Shown piece after piece: positions 48,049 to 60,090 of a stretch of DNA of 64,000 nt. This DNA comes from Siphonodentalium dalli. Its lineage: Eukaryota; Mollusca; Scaphopoda; Gadilida; Siphonodentaliidae. Position 1 is the first letter of the stretch; each line of letters starts with the position of its first letter. The position numbers and the translations under genes were made by a program. The stretch spans positions 56,444,025 through 56,508,024 of the forward strand of contig CP136068.1 of NCBI GenBank assembly GCA_032622095.1, written 5' to 3'. The notes below the pieces were generated by a model, which had not been told where the DNA came from, made no database searches, and was given only the letters and a program-made list of their open reading frames with translations.

Positions 48049-48328
48049 CTTTGTTCGTTTAATCACGTATTTCAGGGGTAGCAAACGCAATGGGGAGTAT
48101 ATGAATGAACTATGTAATCTATAATTATTTCCATGTGTTCTATTGGATATAACTGATAACAAACGCTCAATTCTTGTTCAGGAAATGATTGTCAAACGTA
48201 TTTTTATTATGTAACTGTAATTGTGGAAATCTTGGAATGTGACATAGTTGGTTGGTTTATGGCAATTAATAGGTCATTATCCTTGTTATATCCCCAACAG
48301 AAACTGTTGCACCAGTGTTCACAAATAT
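48049..48328. repeat. Segment B, copy 1
   Basis: About 280 bases from TTTGTTCGTTTAATCACGTA to CAGTGTTCACAAATATC. It is identical to 52229-52508. Here it joins A directly, whereas the second B lies 3.36 kb from the second A. Confidence 0.9.
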
Positions 48329-48866
48329 CGTTATAGGGGTATAGGGCGTGTCTTTTAAATATCCATAAACACCTCACATTTCTAAGGGTTCCACACTACG
48401 TCTGAGGCCCCTTTGTCCGCCCATTTCTATGGCCCTATAGTCTTACGAGGGATCCTTTGTCCGCGTATTTCTATGGCCCTATTGTCTTACGAGGGGCCTC
48501 TTGTCCGCGTATTTCTATGGCCCTATAGTCTTACGAGGGGCCTTTTGTATACGCATTTATATGGCCATATAGTCTTACGAGGGACCCTTTGTACATAAAT
48601 CCCTCCTTGTTTTAATTTCTATATTTTTTCGAGTTATATTTAATATATCGCTCCTCATTTTACTAATATATTCAGAGAAAAATCAATGTATGCCCACGCT
48701 TAGGTGCGTGCCTGCAACAGGTACATTGTAATGGAAAATCAATGTGAAAAGTTCTGGAAAAAATAATCAATCGGGGTCCGCTCAACGAGCGTCAATTAGC
48801 CTATACCCGAGGCTGAGATGCATGTACCCACCAAGCAGCGTGTTTAATTCTAACAGAAAATACTAC
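48329..48866. repeat. Segment A, copy 2
   Basis: It matches 47509-48048 without visible change up to CAGAAAATACTAC, then diverges into ATTGTTTAACAATATGG, the start of segment X. Confidence 0.9.
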
Positions 48867-51800
48867 ATTGTTTAACAATATGGAACTAATTATCTGTCCC
48901 TAACAGTACTTATCATCGTTTACACGATATCGATATACACCGAACAAATTGAAATTCTGATCTACACAGCTTTCAAAAGCACATATTGTGCACTTCAATT
49001 CAAAATACACTGTGATTACACCCGCTCTGCCATCCCTTGTATCATACAATTTTTAACAAACTCCATTCAAAGGAATAGCAAATTTCATACGATGCTCTTT
49101 AGGACAATCGATAATTGACTTCATCTCTAGATAAACATAGCGGAGTTGTCTAACAGCGATGTGCCATTAGAAGTACAGATTGTTAAATCTCACATCTTAT
49201 CGAATTTTCATCAATGTTGCTTGTAGCAATGTATACTGAGTCCTTTGTTAACTTCCTTAACATATGAACTACCTAATGAGTTTATCAATTTAGCCCTAAA
49301 ATATCATATCAATATATTTGCATGTAAGTGAACGCTCTTTATACTTTCAATGCGCACATTAAGAATTTATTAATCACGCAGAGACACCATCTGTCATAAT
49401 CGATAAATTATCCGCTAAAGAAAGCTTGGTATTTACTAGAAATCCAATGATATATTATAAAAATCGCCACGTGGTCTGTCAGTTTTACAACGCCTTCATG
49501 GCTGAACTCTATAAACAAATAGGCAGATAAGAACATTTCTCGAAGATTCTTAATTAAATTCTCATTCAAGGCATTGATGTTTCACCTATATATTGGTATT
49601 ATTTCACAATAATTTAGCCTGTTCTCAAATGCCAGGCCTTTCAGGCCAACATTGTATGCATAAAAAAGTTGAATGTTAATACTACACAGTTTATTTAGAT
49701 CGGAGTTTTACTATCGATAATGGACGCATTTGCATTGCTCTATGCAGTCAATTTAATCAAAACATAACATGTAAATTAAACGAACAGACGATACATGAAA
49801 TAAGCTTATTTAAATCATATAGTCCCACAGTGTCGTCATTTACTTTAGAAATGGTTCATATAGGCTACAATACATTTGGGTTACATACCTTAAAGGTACG
49901 CTTCACTTATGTAAAATCAGGCACGTCGGGTTGAACATGTCCAACGAAGTAAGCTCATTGAAATCAATGGGTCTTTGTTTCTAAGTGTCGTTTTTACTTC
50001 ATAGATGGTTCCTATATCATACTATTATAACTGCGGTCACATGCCTTAAAGGTACACGTCAATCGAGCATTTAAACCTAATTCAGCGTATCTATTAATAA
50101 AAGCGCTCTTTATTTTCAAATATGTCTTTAATGTCCACCTTTTACCAAATTTATATTTAAAATTAAGCATTTAAACCTAATTCATCGTATCCATCAATAA
50201 AAACGCTCTTTATTTTCAAACTGTCTAAATGTCGCTCATTTTGACATACCATTTAGCAATCTACATGCTTTCATTCATATAAAATTACCCATTACACACA
50301 GCATTGTAACAAATCGACCTTCAAGTTATACGTCACATATGCGTGTACATTCGATGTACATGTGGGAATTAAAGGATGTGATGCGATATTGGTGCGTGAA
50401 TATTAAAGGAACAATTGTGTTTGCCCCGCGTTTGCAATGTAAACTTCTTTGATAGTTTGACAAGTCTTTTAACAAATTGGCCTTCAAGTTACACGTCACA
50501 TATGCATGTACATTCGATGTACGAGGCAACACTCTAGTAATGATGTGTCTTTATATACTTCAGAAATGGTTCATATAGCATACAGTTGACCGCATTTGGA
50601 TCACATTCCTTAAAGGTACACGTCACTTTTTGCATTTAATCATAATTCAGCGTTTCCATAAATAAAAACGCTCTTTATTTTCAAATTGTCTGAATTCCCA
50701 TCGTTTTAACATAGATTTTAGCAATATACATGCCTTATTTCACATAAAAGTGCAGCAATGTATGTTAAACGAAAACAACATTATCCTAAATTGGCATTTA
50801 AGTTATACGTCACATATGCATGTACATTCGATGGTAGTTAAGCACATGTTTAAGTCATTAACTGCCACGGTACATATTAAGATGTCTGTCATTGAAATGT
50901 ATGCTCATAATTGCTCCTGTGCAATGGGTTTGTGAATAGAGTGGGGTGAGCGTATGAGACCATCACTTCATAGATTTTCCTATTTATCCAACTTAAAACA
51001 TTTATGAAGTATGTAGGGACACCACGCATTGTACATTTTAACAAACAGATGCACACTAACGGTTCAGACTGGTACACTATTCTCTTGGATTACAAAGCTG
51101 TTAATTATATTAATTAAAATATATCTCTCCTGGTGACGTATAAGCTGTCATTAATTGTTCTGCCTTATCAATCTTTCTGGAAACTTCTTCATTTCCCCCA
51201 TACAACCAACTAATGTATTACACCGATTTCGACCAGTTTCAGCATTATATGATGAAACCACTGTTGGGGTAGGAGACAGAAGCATTGGGAAAGAGAGAGT
51301 TAGCTAGTCAGAGAGATAGGTAGGTTTATTGCATATAGCAGTATAAATTGGGTACAAACATGGACAGCAAGGGGTTCCTCGTGGCTTCTGACCTACACAT
51401 AACGTATGAAAGTTATCCACATACATCGGCACGCCTTTAATGGGTTATAAAGCGCCATACGGGTCCGAATCCTGACCTCCACATGTTTCTCTTTGAACCC
51501 ACATTAATAACTAATTAAAATCTTTCTCTCCTGGTTGTTTCGCGCCATAACCTTGATTTGGAAAGCTTGAAGGGCTAATTAAGCTTCAATTTAAATCCCA
51601 ACATTTTCTTATTTGAAGAACGTATCGGATTTGACCCTAAGGCAGTTTGGTTTTGGTTGTAACATCGTTGTATATGACGGTTCAGTCATTATATGATACC
51701 TAATCGGTTGCACACGATACTGTCTTGTATTTTATGTCTCATATACTGTATATTAATTGCTCCATTGATGGTAGGAGTATGGCATTGGTGTCTGGTTCTT

Positions 51801-52228
51801 TGGTGTATTCCACTGTGGAGGATCTATTCCTAGGAATGTGGTGCTCTACGAATTTTTTGAGCAATTTTTATCGTGATATTGCGGTGCTTTACTGGGGATT
51901 TTTTATTTTCGCCGAACAAAAGTGAAGATTATGTAAGTATATCGCAGGTTTCTTTTAACCAATGGATTATTTATATTGATGTTCACATTGATATGTGAGA
52001 AAATTTAAGAAATCCCATAGGAATGCCTGTAAATCGACATTTTATAATTATATTCCGATACTTTACAGAGTGCTCAGTGCTCTCCCAATAGTCAAGTGCT
52101 CTCCCCAGGATCATGCATTGTGCTATAACAAGCAAAAAAGCGAATAAATACTAAATAGTATGCGTTGGTTAGGGGGTAATAAACTTAATATGTTATTTTG
52201 CGTCGCATATACGTCCATAAAGGCATAC
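48867..52228. repeat. Segment X between A and B of the second copy
   Basis: About 3.36 kb present in only one of the two A-B copies, with TAC at both junctions (48864-48866 and 52226-52228). It has no inverted ends. Its 49850-50930 part has repeated modules: CCTTAAAGGTACACGTCA, then AACGCTCTTTATTTTCAAA, then a GTTATACGTCACATATGC and GTACATTCGATG phrase (near 50330, 50490 and 50800). AACGCTCTTTA also marks units of the giant palindrome after 57 kb. No gene is supported; the 66-codon ORF at 51725-51925 has no recognisable domain. Confidence 0.75.
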
Positions 52229-52508
52229 TTTGTTCGTTTAATCACGTATTTCAGGGGTAGCAAACGCAATGGGGAGTATATGAATGAACTATGTAATCTA
52301 TAATTATTTCCATGTGTTCTATTGGATATAACTGATAACAAACGCTCAATTCTTGTTCAGGAAATGATTGTCAAACGTATTTTTATTATGTAACTGTAAT
52401 TGTGGAAATCTTGGAATGTGACATAGTTGGTTGGTTTATGGCAATTAATAGGTCATTATCCTTGTTATATCCCCAACAGAAACTGTTGCACCAGTGTTCA
52501 CAAATATC
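52229..52508. repeat. Segment B, copy 2
   Basis: It is identical by eye to 48049-48328. After ACAAATATC the sequence diverges (ATGTTTCATG here, GTTATAGG at copy 1), fixing the duplication breakpoint. Confidence 0.9.
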
Positions 52509-53430
52509 ATGTTTCATGTAAAATATCATGCTGAGATTTTGAAACAACCGAGCAGTCGAAACTGGAAAACCTCAAACATTCTTACGTAGTTTGGTGGAAT
52601 AACCGCGAAAAACTAAACACGATATCAGGTATGACTATACACAGGTTCATGCAATTAGGTCCATTCGAGAAAAACTTACAACACAATCAGGTAGTAAGAG
52701 TGTTTTAATAGAGTAAGCCCACGCTACTGTTCCTGCTGTGGCTAAAAAAGAGCTAAACTACACTTTACATGTGTATCACGGGGTGATAAAACGTTGATGG
52801 ACCAGTGGGGTGTTTTTATTCTCATCGTTCAGTGATGTTCCCCGATAATCGTGACCAGATTTTCATTGCGAACTCGAACGCCAAATTACGAACCGCCAAA
52901 TTACAAACCCGCAAATGTGTAAGTATATATATTTATCATATGACTGAATCATTATTTACTTTGGAAAGTATGTCATAAATCAATTTCATGTGAACTACTA
53001 GTTCATATCACCTTCCGATAATTTGATTGGTTTGTTGACAAAAAGTGTGTTCTGATTGGCTGAATGGCAGCCGGGGCCGAGCCGTGTCTCTCACTAAATG
53101 CAGGTCAAATTCGTGCGCGTCAATCAACGCGATGACGAAATTCTCGCAATTATAATCTTGAAATATATAGTTTTGGACATTGTTATACGATAAATACAAT
53201 ATGTAATTCGTATTTATCTAATAAACATACGATATAATGTCACAAACTGAGAACAGAATAGCGCATATATCTTCGCGTGCATATTATTTCTGCTAGTTCA
53301 CCAGGTGTAATTGGGCTTCCGGTGCAATGAAGTGACGTCACATTAACCTTTTGCTGCCAATGTCATATAGCTATTTAGTGATTTATGTGCGTTTTGGACA
53401 TCATAATCAATTTATAGGTGTCATATGATA
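52509..53430. other. Unique DNA, no supported gene
   Basis: No exon or element end was recognised. GATAAATACAATATGTAATTCGTATTT near 53190 resembles GATAAATAGAATATGTAATTCGTGTTT near 53429, a short direct repeat leading into the hairpin. Confidence 0.4.
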
Positions 53431-53449
53431 AATAGAATATGTAATTCGT

Positions 53450-53527
53450 GTTTCTCTCATATGATATTTATGAAACTCGTCACCAATTCTTAGACTCGTT
53501 TCATAAATAACGTATGAGAGAAACACT
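53450..53527. repeat. Imperfect hairpin
   Basis: GTGTTTCTCTCATATGATAT and TTATGAAACTCGT on the left pair with ACTCGTTTCATAAATAACGT and ATGAGAGAAACAC on the right, around a short CACCAATTCTTAG loop. It may be a short MITE. Confidence 0.65.
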
Positions 53528-53934
53528 CATTTCATATCCTCTATATATGTTTATGTGTGTATTTGAGTGGCCGTTTGTATGTATAATTGTTTTATTTCGA
53601 CATTTGCGTCGTTTTGGTGGTCACTGCTCTGTTTCTGATTTGTGACGCCATCATGTGTGTATGCACCAATGTTGGATTTTCATTATTCTTATTTATATAT
53701 TCATGTATTCATATATTTATTGTCATGGACCTTAGTGGTTTACACCACATGCTTGGGGTCAGTTGTATGGATTACATGTCTATTCTTAAAGCCATTTTGC
53801 AATTATTTTATATTTATACTATTTGTCTTTGCCATGTGTGTTCTTGTGTGGCTCACATTCATATGGATAATCCACTTGGGTGTGAGTCATATGCATTATA
53901 TGGGAGGCCAAATTCACTTTTAATAATGAATTGT

Positions 53935-54007
53935 GCTTAAGCGCAAATAGGGCATTTATGCTTAAGCGTAATTAATTATGCTTAAGCGCAATTAATTGCG
54001 CTTAAGC
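53935..54007. repeat. Four GCTTAAGC palindromes in tandem
   Basis: The octamer GCTTAAGC occurs at 53935, 53960, 53980 and 54000, the last three exactly 20 bases apart, separated by GxAATTAATT spacers that are themselves symmetric. It could be a cluster of protein-binding sites or slippage of a 20-bp unit. Confidence 0.85.
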
Positions 54008-54323
54008 GTAATTGTGACTACTATCTAACCTACCCATAAACTATTAGCATGACCTGGTGTATCAACTAGCAACACAAGATGAGCATTGAGCTAATTTTAA
54101 CCTGTACTCAACAGTCAACTGTGAGTTTGTGTTCAACAATGAGAATCCCTAATTACGTATTATCAGCATCCCTCTATCCAAAGAATTGTTGTCTCCTTCC
54201 CGGAACTCTAGTATTTTTTTGTATGATGTTTTTAATGTATTTTTGCACAGATTTTAGCCTTTACTATGGTAATATCCTATACATGGATGCGGTGTCACTG
54301 CATGAGGGCTTTCTTACCTCATA

Positions 54324-54509
54324 CAGTGATGCTCTAATTAATCGACTTCTTAACCACAGCATAATTATGGGTAACTTTTCAGGATTTAGTCGGAAATATG
54401 GCTTGTTGCCATTCATCGAAAAGCTCTCGAGCCATATTTCCGACTAAATCCTGAAAAGTTATCCATAATTCTGCTGTGGTTAAGGAGTTGATTAATTAGA
54501 GCATTACTG
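54324..54509. mobile_element. Palindromic Tc1/mariner-type MITE, copy 2
   Basis: CAGTGATGCTCTAATTAATC and its inverse form the ends, with TA on both sides (54322-54323 and 54510-54511). Both arms contain AGTCGGAAATATGGC-like and ACCACAG sequences. It matches 9066-9271 with a shorter loop. The 122-codon ORF at 54079-54447 runs into it and is not a gene. Confidence 0.85.
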
Positions 54510-55048
54510 TATGGTTTACGTATTGACTTAAATCAGGGGGAAAAACCCTATTTTCATATTATCAACATCCCTGTCGAAAAAATGGTGTGTAATTACTGAA
54601 GCTTTGGTGTCTCAGTCCTGGAGCTCTAGTTTTTCTTATTAAATCAGCATCTCTTGCACAAATCTATAGTATTTCCATGATCATATAGTGTGAATGTGGT
54701 GTCACCGAGGGCTTTCTTCCCTCATATGGTGTGCCTGTATACTCGAAAATTGAAGAAAATCAATGTCGCCCCGACTAATACAGAACGTAATGCTAATGCA
54801 AGTAGCCCCAACTAATATATACCGAAGATAATATAATGCTATCACGAGTCGCTCCAACTAAAACAGAAGGTGATACTATTGCAAGTCAGCCATTTTGATA
54901 AAGAAGTTGGGCTAGCTCCCTACCCATCCAAACCAATGAAACCAAGAGGTGATATGTCAATAGGAGTTAATGCTAAGTTATGGAGAAACCTATTTATTCA
55001 CCAGGGGTGTTTTGTTACATATAACCATGAATTGCGCTTAGCGGAAAC

Positions 55049-55201
55049 CATCCGAGCAGGACTTTCAGAAATGTCATTGGGGAAGTTCAGCATGAGATCC
55101 TCCGTGATCATTACGAGGGTCATATCGCTCGATATTGCTTCAGGGTATACAACAATGTTTGGCAGTATAACGTGTGCCATCGCACTCGGAGTAGAGCGTG
55201 A
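55049..55201 (+). pseudogene. Possible Ty3/Gypsy integrase zinc-domain relic
   Basis: The frame containing 55070-55072 (AAT) gives a peptide with VQHEILRDHYEGHIARYC and FRVYNNVWQ before a stop at 55199. This follows the order of the integrase N-terminal zinc domain (an L-x-x-x-H-x-G-H helix, then R-x-x-VWWPG). The Cys pair expected next is displaced, the glycine after the second His is lost, and upstream DNA in this frame has stops. A long ORF on each strand covers the same DNA in other frames. The call is tentative. Confidence 0.3.
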
Positions 55202-55357
55202 TCTCACGATCACCGTGATTGGAGAGTGTGTGTTGTAGTGTGGCGTTCCCATCTCCAACTTTCTTTTGACAGTAGTAGCATCGCCATTTCTGAAGAATAA
55301 AAACATGAAACTGTAAAAATTATAATGTGAAGGTGCGTATTCATGCATAGGTGAAGT

Positions 55358-55444
55358 AATTAACTCGTCCGTGGACGGACATCAGAACATGAATCCCTAT
55401 TCTAGCATGCATGTCCTGATATCCGTCCGTGGACGAGCTAATTA
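55358..55444. repeat. Hairpin with CTCGTCCGTGGACG arms
   Basis: TAATTAACTCGTCCGTGGAC, then GGACATCAGAACATG, pairs with CATGTCCTGATATCCGTCCG, then TGGACGAGCTAATTA. Each arm holds the symmetric core CGTCCGTGGACG. It is probably a short MITE or a relic of one. Confidence 0.65.
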
Positions 55445-58400
55445 GTTCGCCCCATATATAACTTGCATTATTCTTTGACAAACTGTCCCCGCAATGTCAG
55501 CAGGAAAATACATTATATGGTGTTCTTATAGCACCCATAATACACGCGTATATTTATATGTAGGCATAACTAACATCTAATTATTTACTGAATAACGAGT
55601 AATTGACGTTATATTAACTACAGAACGGGTGAGCTACTTCATTTGTATCCCAGCATGGCTTGTATTATAATTTCTTAACAAATAATCACCAATGTGGCTT
55701 TATACGAGGTTGTTTTAGTAGGATTTCAGCCAGCTGAGTTTTCAGTACAGCACCGGAATAACGATTATTCAACTCACAAAGCACCGGAATGACTCAGTAA
55801 ACCACCGGAATACACATGTAGACCTATTTTATGGTCGTTTTCTTCGAATTGGTATGTTATTAATGATATTTTGTATTGAGGAACAGGCATTCAAAGTTAC
55901 AATATTCAGTATTCAGTATTAAGTCGGTAATACGCCGTTGAAGTGAAGAATTTCCCAAAAAACGCAAAATATCGAGTAGTTTATTTATATTACTGGGCAG
56001 TATGCCAATATAGTGGCATGATATTACAACATATATTACTCACCTTCTTTGGCACGTCCATCTCGTATTCATTCGTCCAATATTTGCGTTTAAAACATTA
56101 CTAAAACGCGTGTTTATTACCCACGCATGTCATCTCTGTCGCACAATGAGCAAAATGTGACAGAACACCGGAATATTTGCTCGCTAAGCACGTAAATATT
56201 GCTCGGGAGAGCACCACATTCCTAGGAATAGATCCTCCACAGTGGTGTATTCTAGTCATAGTTCATTCATGTTGTTACTCTATAATCTCCATTAAATGGA
56301 GAAAATAAAGAGCCAATCAGATGTAGACTAGTGTATAAATACTTACTTCATGTATTCTTTTCATCAATTATATGTATTATAACTCCTATAGAGATAGTCT
56401 GTTATACAGAGGAACCATGTACCACGTGACAGTCTCATGTCACGAAAGGCCTACTATGTGGACACATTTTCTTCTCAAAACGCTCTATTGTGTATGGGGT
56501 TATCGACCATTCGTCTGGAAATGACCTACTATGTGGACGCGTGTATACATATTTACTTGGTGTATTCTTTAAACGTTAATAACTATTTATTGTCGTTCAT
56601 TTATAACATTATTAGTAGACAGTTAGTTTAAAATCTCAATTACATGGAGCAAAATAAAGAGACCATCTAATGTAGACTAGTGTATAAATACTTACTTCGT
56701 GTTTCCTTTTCATCAATTATATGTATTGTAACTCCTATACATATAGTATGTTATACAGAGGAACCATGTACCACGTGATAGTCTCATGTCACGAAAGTCC
56801 TAATATGGGGACACATTTTCTTCTCAAAACGCTCTATTGTGTATGTGGATGTGTGTACACATATTTTCTTGATGTATTCTTTAATCGTTCATTTCATATA
56901 CATGCAGTCTTTATTGTCGTCCATTTATAGCATTATTAATAGGAATTTAGTTTAAAACCTCCACTACATAGATAAAATAATGCGTCAATACTGCTTTATT
57001 GTTGGTAACTGAAATTATTGCATCATGCATCGCGACTAAACAAGCGAGACAACTCATCACAACAGATAAATTCGTAATATTTCTGAAGCCTATTGTGGTT
57101 CGCACAGTATACATTAGTGTTAGCGCATACACTTTGAGTTTATTTAGTTGTAAGTCGTTGCCTATAGGTGTTATGGCGCGCATTAACCCCATTTTTTATT
57201 GGTTAACCCCATACAAACGCCCTTTACTATTAATAGTTAAACTACTGATTTCCACATACGCACGCGCGTCTACGGTGTTGATACATGTTTCTTAATGCAA
57301 ATACAGTATCTATGTGTTATGTCTATATTAAGCGAACTGTTACCGGAAAATCACGTATAAAAACTCTTTACTGTAGCTAAACTGTTGAGATTTCACACGC
57401 ACGCCTGTGTCTTTATGGTCTACACATGTGGTATTCTTTGAGTCAATATATACACGAAGGTAATGTGTTCTATGTATGCAAGTGTGTGTCTGATTTATGT
57501 ATATGTCCATGTTTCTTAGAAGCAAATCGATTACATATACGTGCGTTATTACCTATATTAAGTGCCCTGTTTATTGGTAAATCAGGTATAACATCCTCTA
57601 CAATATATAGTTAAACTTCTCATTTCTGCATACGCTCCGCTCTTTCAAAATCCGTCGTTCAATTTAGCTATATAACACACGGACAAACGGAATGATAACA
57701 TCTGTTCACCAACTTGATGTATTCTAGTCATAGTTCATTCATATTATTACTCTAAAATCTCCATTACATGGAGTAAATAAAGAGCCCATCCTATGTAGAT
57801 TAGTGTATAATACTTACTTCGTGTATTCTTTTCATAAATTATATGTATTGTAACTCCTATGAATATAGTCTGTTATACAGAGGAACCATTGGCCACGTGA
57901 CAGTCTCATATCACGAAAGGCCTACAATGTGGATGCCTGTATACCTATTTACTCGATGTATTCTTTAATCGTTCATTTCTCATTACTGTCGGTCATTTAT
58001 AGCATTATTAGTAGGAATTATTCTAAACTCGCCGGTATATATGGAGAAAATAATGCTTCAATACTGCTTTATTGGTAGTAACGGAACTTAAATGCATCAT
58101 GAATCACGACTAAAATAACCCAGACAACTCATCAATTCATATTAGTTCTGATATCTATGGCGTTTCAAACAGTGTACATTTTCAGTGTTGTAACCATTTT
58201 AATGCATACATTACTGATTTCTGCATAAGAACGCGGGTTTACATCGTTGTTATGTACATATACATGTCCATATTTCTTAAAGTACAGTATCTATATGTGA
58301 TATAACAAGTACCATTTCCAATGGTAAATAAATAAACGCTCTTTAATATATAGTGAAACTGAGTTTTCACACGCATTCTGTCTTTGTGGACTATATAAGT

Positions 58401-58806
58401 GGTATACGACAGTATAAGCACGAAGGTAATGTGTTCTAAGTATGCGTGTCTGATTTATGTACATGTGTCTTAAACCAAATCCACTACATATGTACGTCAT
58501 GAAGTATATTAAATGCCCTTTTCACTGGCAATTAACGTATAAACGAACTCTACTATAGTTAACTAATCATGTCTACATATGCGCGGCTCTATGGTGGTCT
58601 GGTGTGTCTTACGAATATGCCATTACATGCAGAAGGTAATGCGCTCAAATATGTACAAGTCTGATTTTGTGTCAACTCTTTACATATATGTGGGTTTATG
58701 ACGTATATTTTAATGTTAAAGTATGCATATAAACGCTATTTTAAGATATGCAGTGGGGTTTTATTTACATATCAATATGTCATTAAATGACGAGTCATAT
58801 ATATAA

Positions 58807-59222
58807 ACAGAACACAACGCGCATCTTAATCGAGACTCTTTTATCGAATGAGTTGCGGCTGGCGCAAGGATATATTTCGAGAGAGCGTAGCTCGAGCAAA
58901 ATATAACTTTGCGCCGTCCGCAACGAGTTCGATAAAAGATTCGAGATTATGATGCAAGTTGTGTTCTGTATTTATTCTACACCGTTCAGTCAGATAAGTT
59001 CAATCCATGAATGTCACCTTCATTGTTACTATAGCTACCTTTATTGTGATTTAAGTCTGACAAATTTAAAATTTAATGACCAGTAATGTACGTCATCTAT
59101 CTTGGTGACAACGTCATCAAGAATAGTTCCGGCTTGTATTCCACTAGAGGTATACACTACTATGTATTCAATGGCTGGGATTCCGTTGAATACATGTGAC
59201 TCACGTCAATGGGTGTGGAATA
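58807..59222. mobile_element. Insertion present only in the left palindrome arm
   Basis: The right arm (about 62370) goes directly from TATATAAA-like DNA to a GCTCTTTACC stretch; the left arm carries ~415 extra bases there. The insert starts with a hairpin whose arms are CAGAACACAACGCGCATCTT…TTGCGGCTGGCGCAA and the inverse (to 58972). It ends with a unit bounded by TTTATTCTACACC and GGTGTGGAATAAA. ATATAAA lies on both sides and may be a 7-bp duplication. It dates after the palindrome formed. Confidence 0.6.
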
Positions 59223-59682
59223 AATATAAACGCTCTTTACTATGACTCATCTATTGAGTTTTCCACAACCCCCTGTTTACAATAAGTTTATAGTGTGACG
59301 TATATCTTTCTTTAATTAGAAAAGCACGTTTAAAATTACTACGAATGCAGTATGACCACGTATGTCAGGCATTATATAGTCAACTTTAATAATTACTTTT
59401 AGAAATACCTGGTATATGATATCATATTGTAGCTGACAGAGACTGGAATGCGACTTACATCTACTATCACGTGCGCTCGAATGAAGTTACACGTACGATA
59501 TGAGCCATTATATGGGGGGGGCGACGAATGTACTCCCAATAGGTGTATCATTTAATGTAATGCCACCACATGTATAAAAACGCAGTATTCAAAAACTTCA
59601 AAATAGTAAAAAGTACACATTTTTATTTCGAATGTCATTCATTATGGTCAATTTCGTGTTATGAAATAGGGCATTTTATAAT

Positions 59683-59829
59683 CGCGTAATACGCGATTCC
59701 AAAAACGACTATTTGACAAAATTTTAAACGTTATTATGACTATATTTGGCGAATAAAAAACGCGCTATTTGACGAAGTATAACAACGCGAAATGACTACA
59801 TTATAAAACGCGAATTTGAAAACGCGAAT
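59683..59829. repeat. Cluster of AACGCG motifs
   Basis: CGCG-containing motifs, mostly AACGCGA, occur at about 59683, 59692, 59761, 59786, 59809 and 59823 in very AT-rich DNA, interleaved with CTATTTGAC(A/G)AA. The inverse cluster lies in the right arm (about 61850-61990). Confidence 0.6.
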
Positions 59830-60090
59830 ATAGAAACGGTATTTAAACTAAATAATAAGTTTGACGCATCATTATGGTCGTAGTTTTTGTTGATGAATAC
59901 GTATTATCACCAATCAAACACAAGCTGAAAGAAGCGCTCTTATGATGTATCAGTATGTTATTCTCTCACGAACAGAGTTATTGTTCTTTTCGCGGGCACA
60001 CGGCTGAGATAAAAAAAGCAACGGCCATCCCCTCCCTAACCTCCGTTTTAAGGGGTGGGGGTGGTTGGCAATCGTGCGTCACAAAATGTT

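Larger units (their letters stand above)
56255..60090. mobile_element. Giant palindrome, left arm
   Basis: From about 57160 to 60090 this is the inverse of 61590-64000. Paired landmarks include GCACACGGCTGAG, ATGATGCGTCAAACTTATTA-like, CACGTGCGCTCGA, TACGTGTAACTTCA and GGCGTTTGTATGGGGTT (as complements). The arm is built of units: a ~230-bp module (56270, 56640 and 57725) with TACTTACTTCGTGTATTCTT and ATACAGAGGAACCAT, and a second with AAACGCTCTTTA, then a TGTCTGATTTATGTA phrase. All ORFs here are short and unit-derived. The outer border is not fixed. Confidence 0.75.

Noticed and set aside
47596-48598. Identical 61-codon ORFs in both A segments
   Set aside because: They are produced by four ~47-bp tandem units. 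Identity reflects DNA duplication, not selection on protein.
47509-48866. LTR retrotransposon with A as terminal repeats
   Set aside because: A lacks TG…CA ends, only 280 bases of non-coding B lie between the copies, there is no primer-binding site or polypurine tract, and B recurs with X, which fits a segmental duplication better.
54079-54447. 122-codon plus-strand ORF
   Set aside because: Its last third is the palindromic mariner-type MITE, so the frame is accidental.
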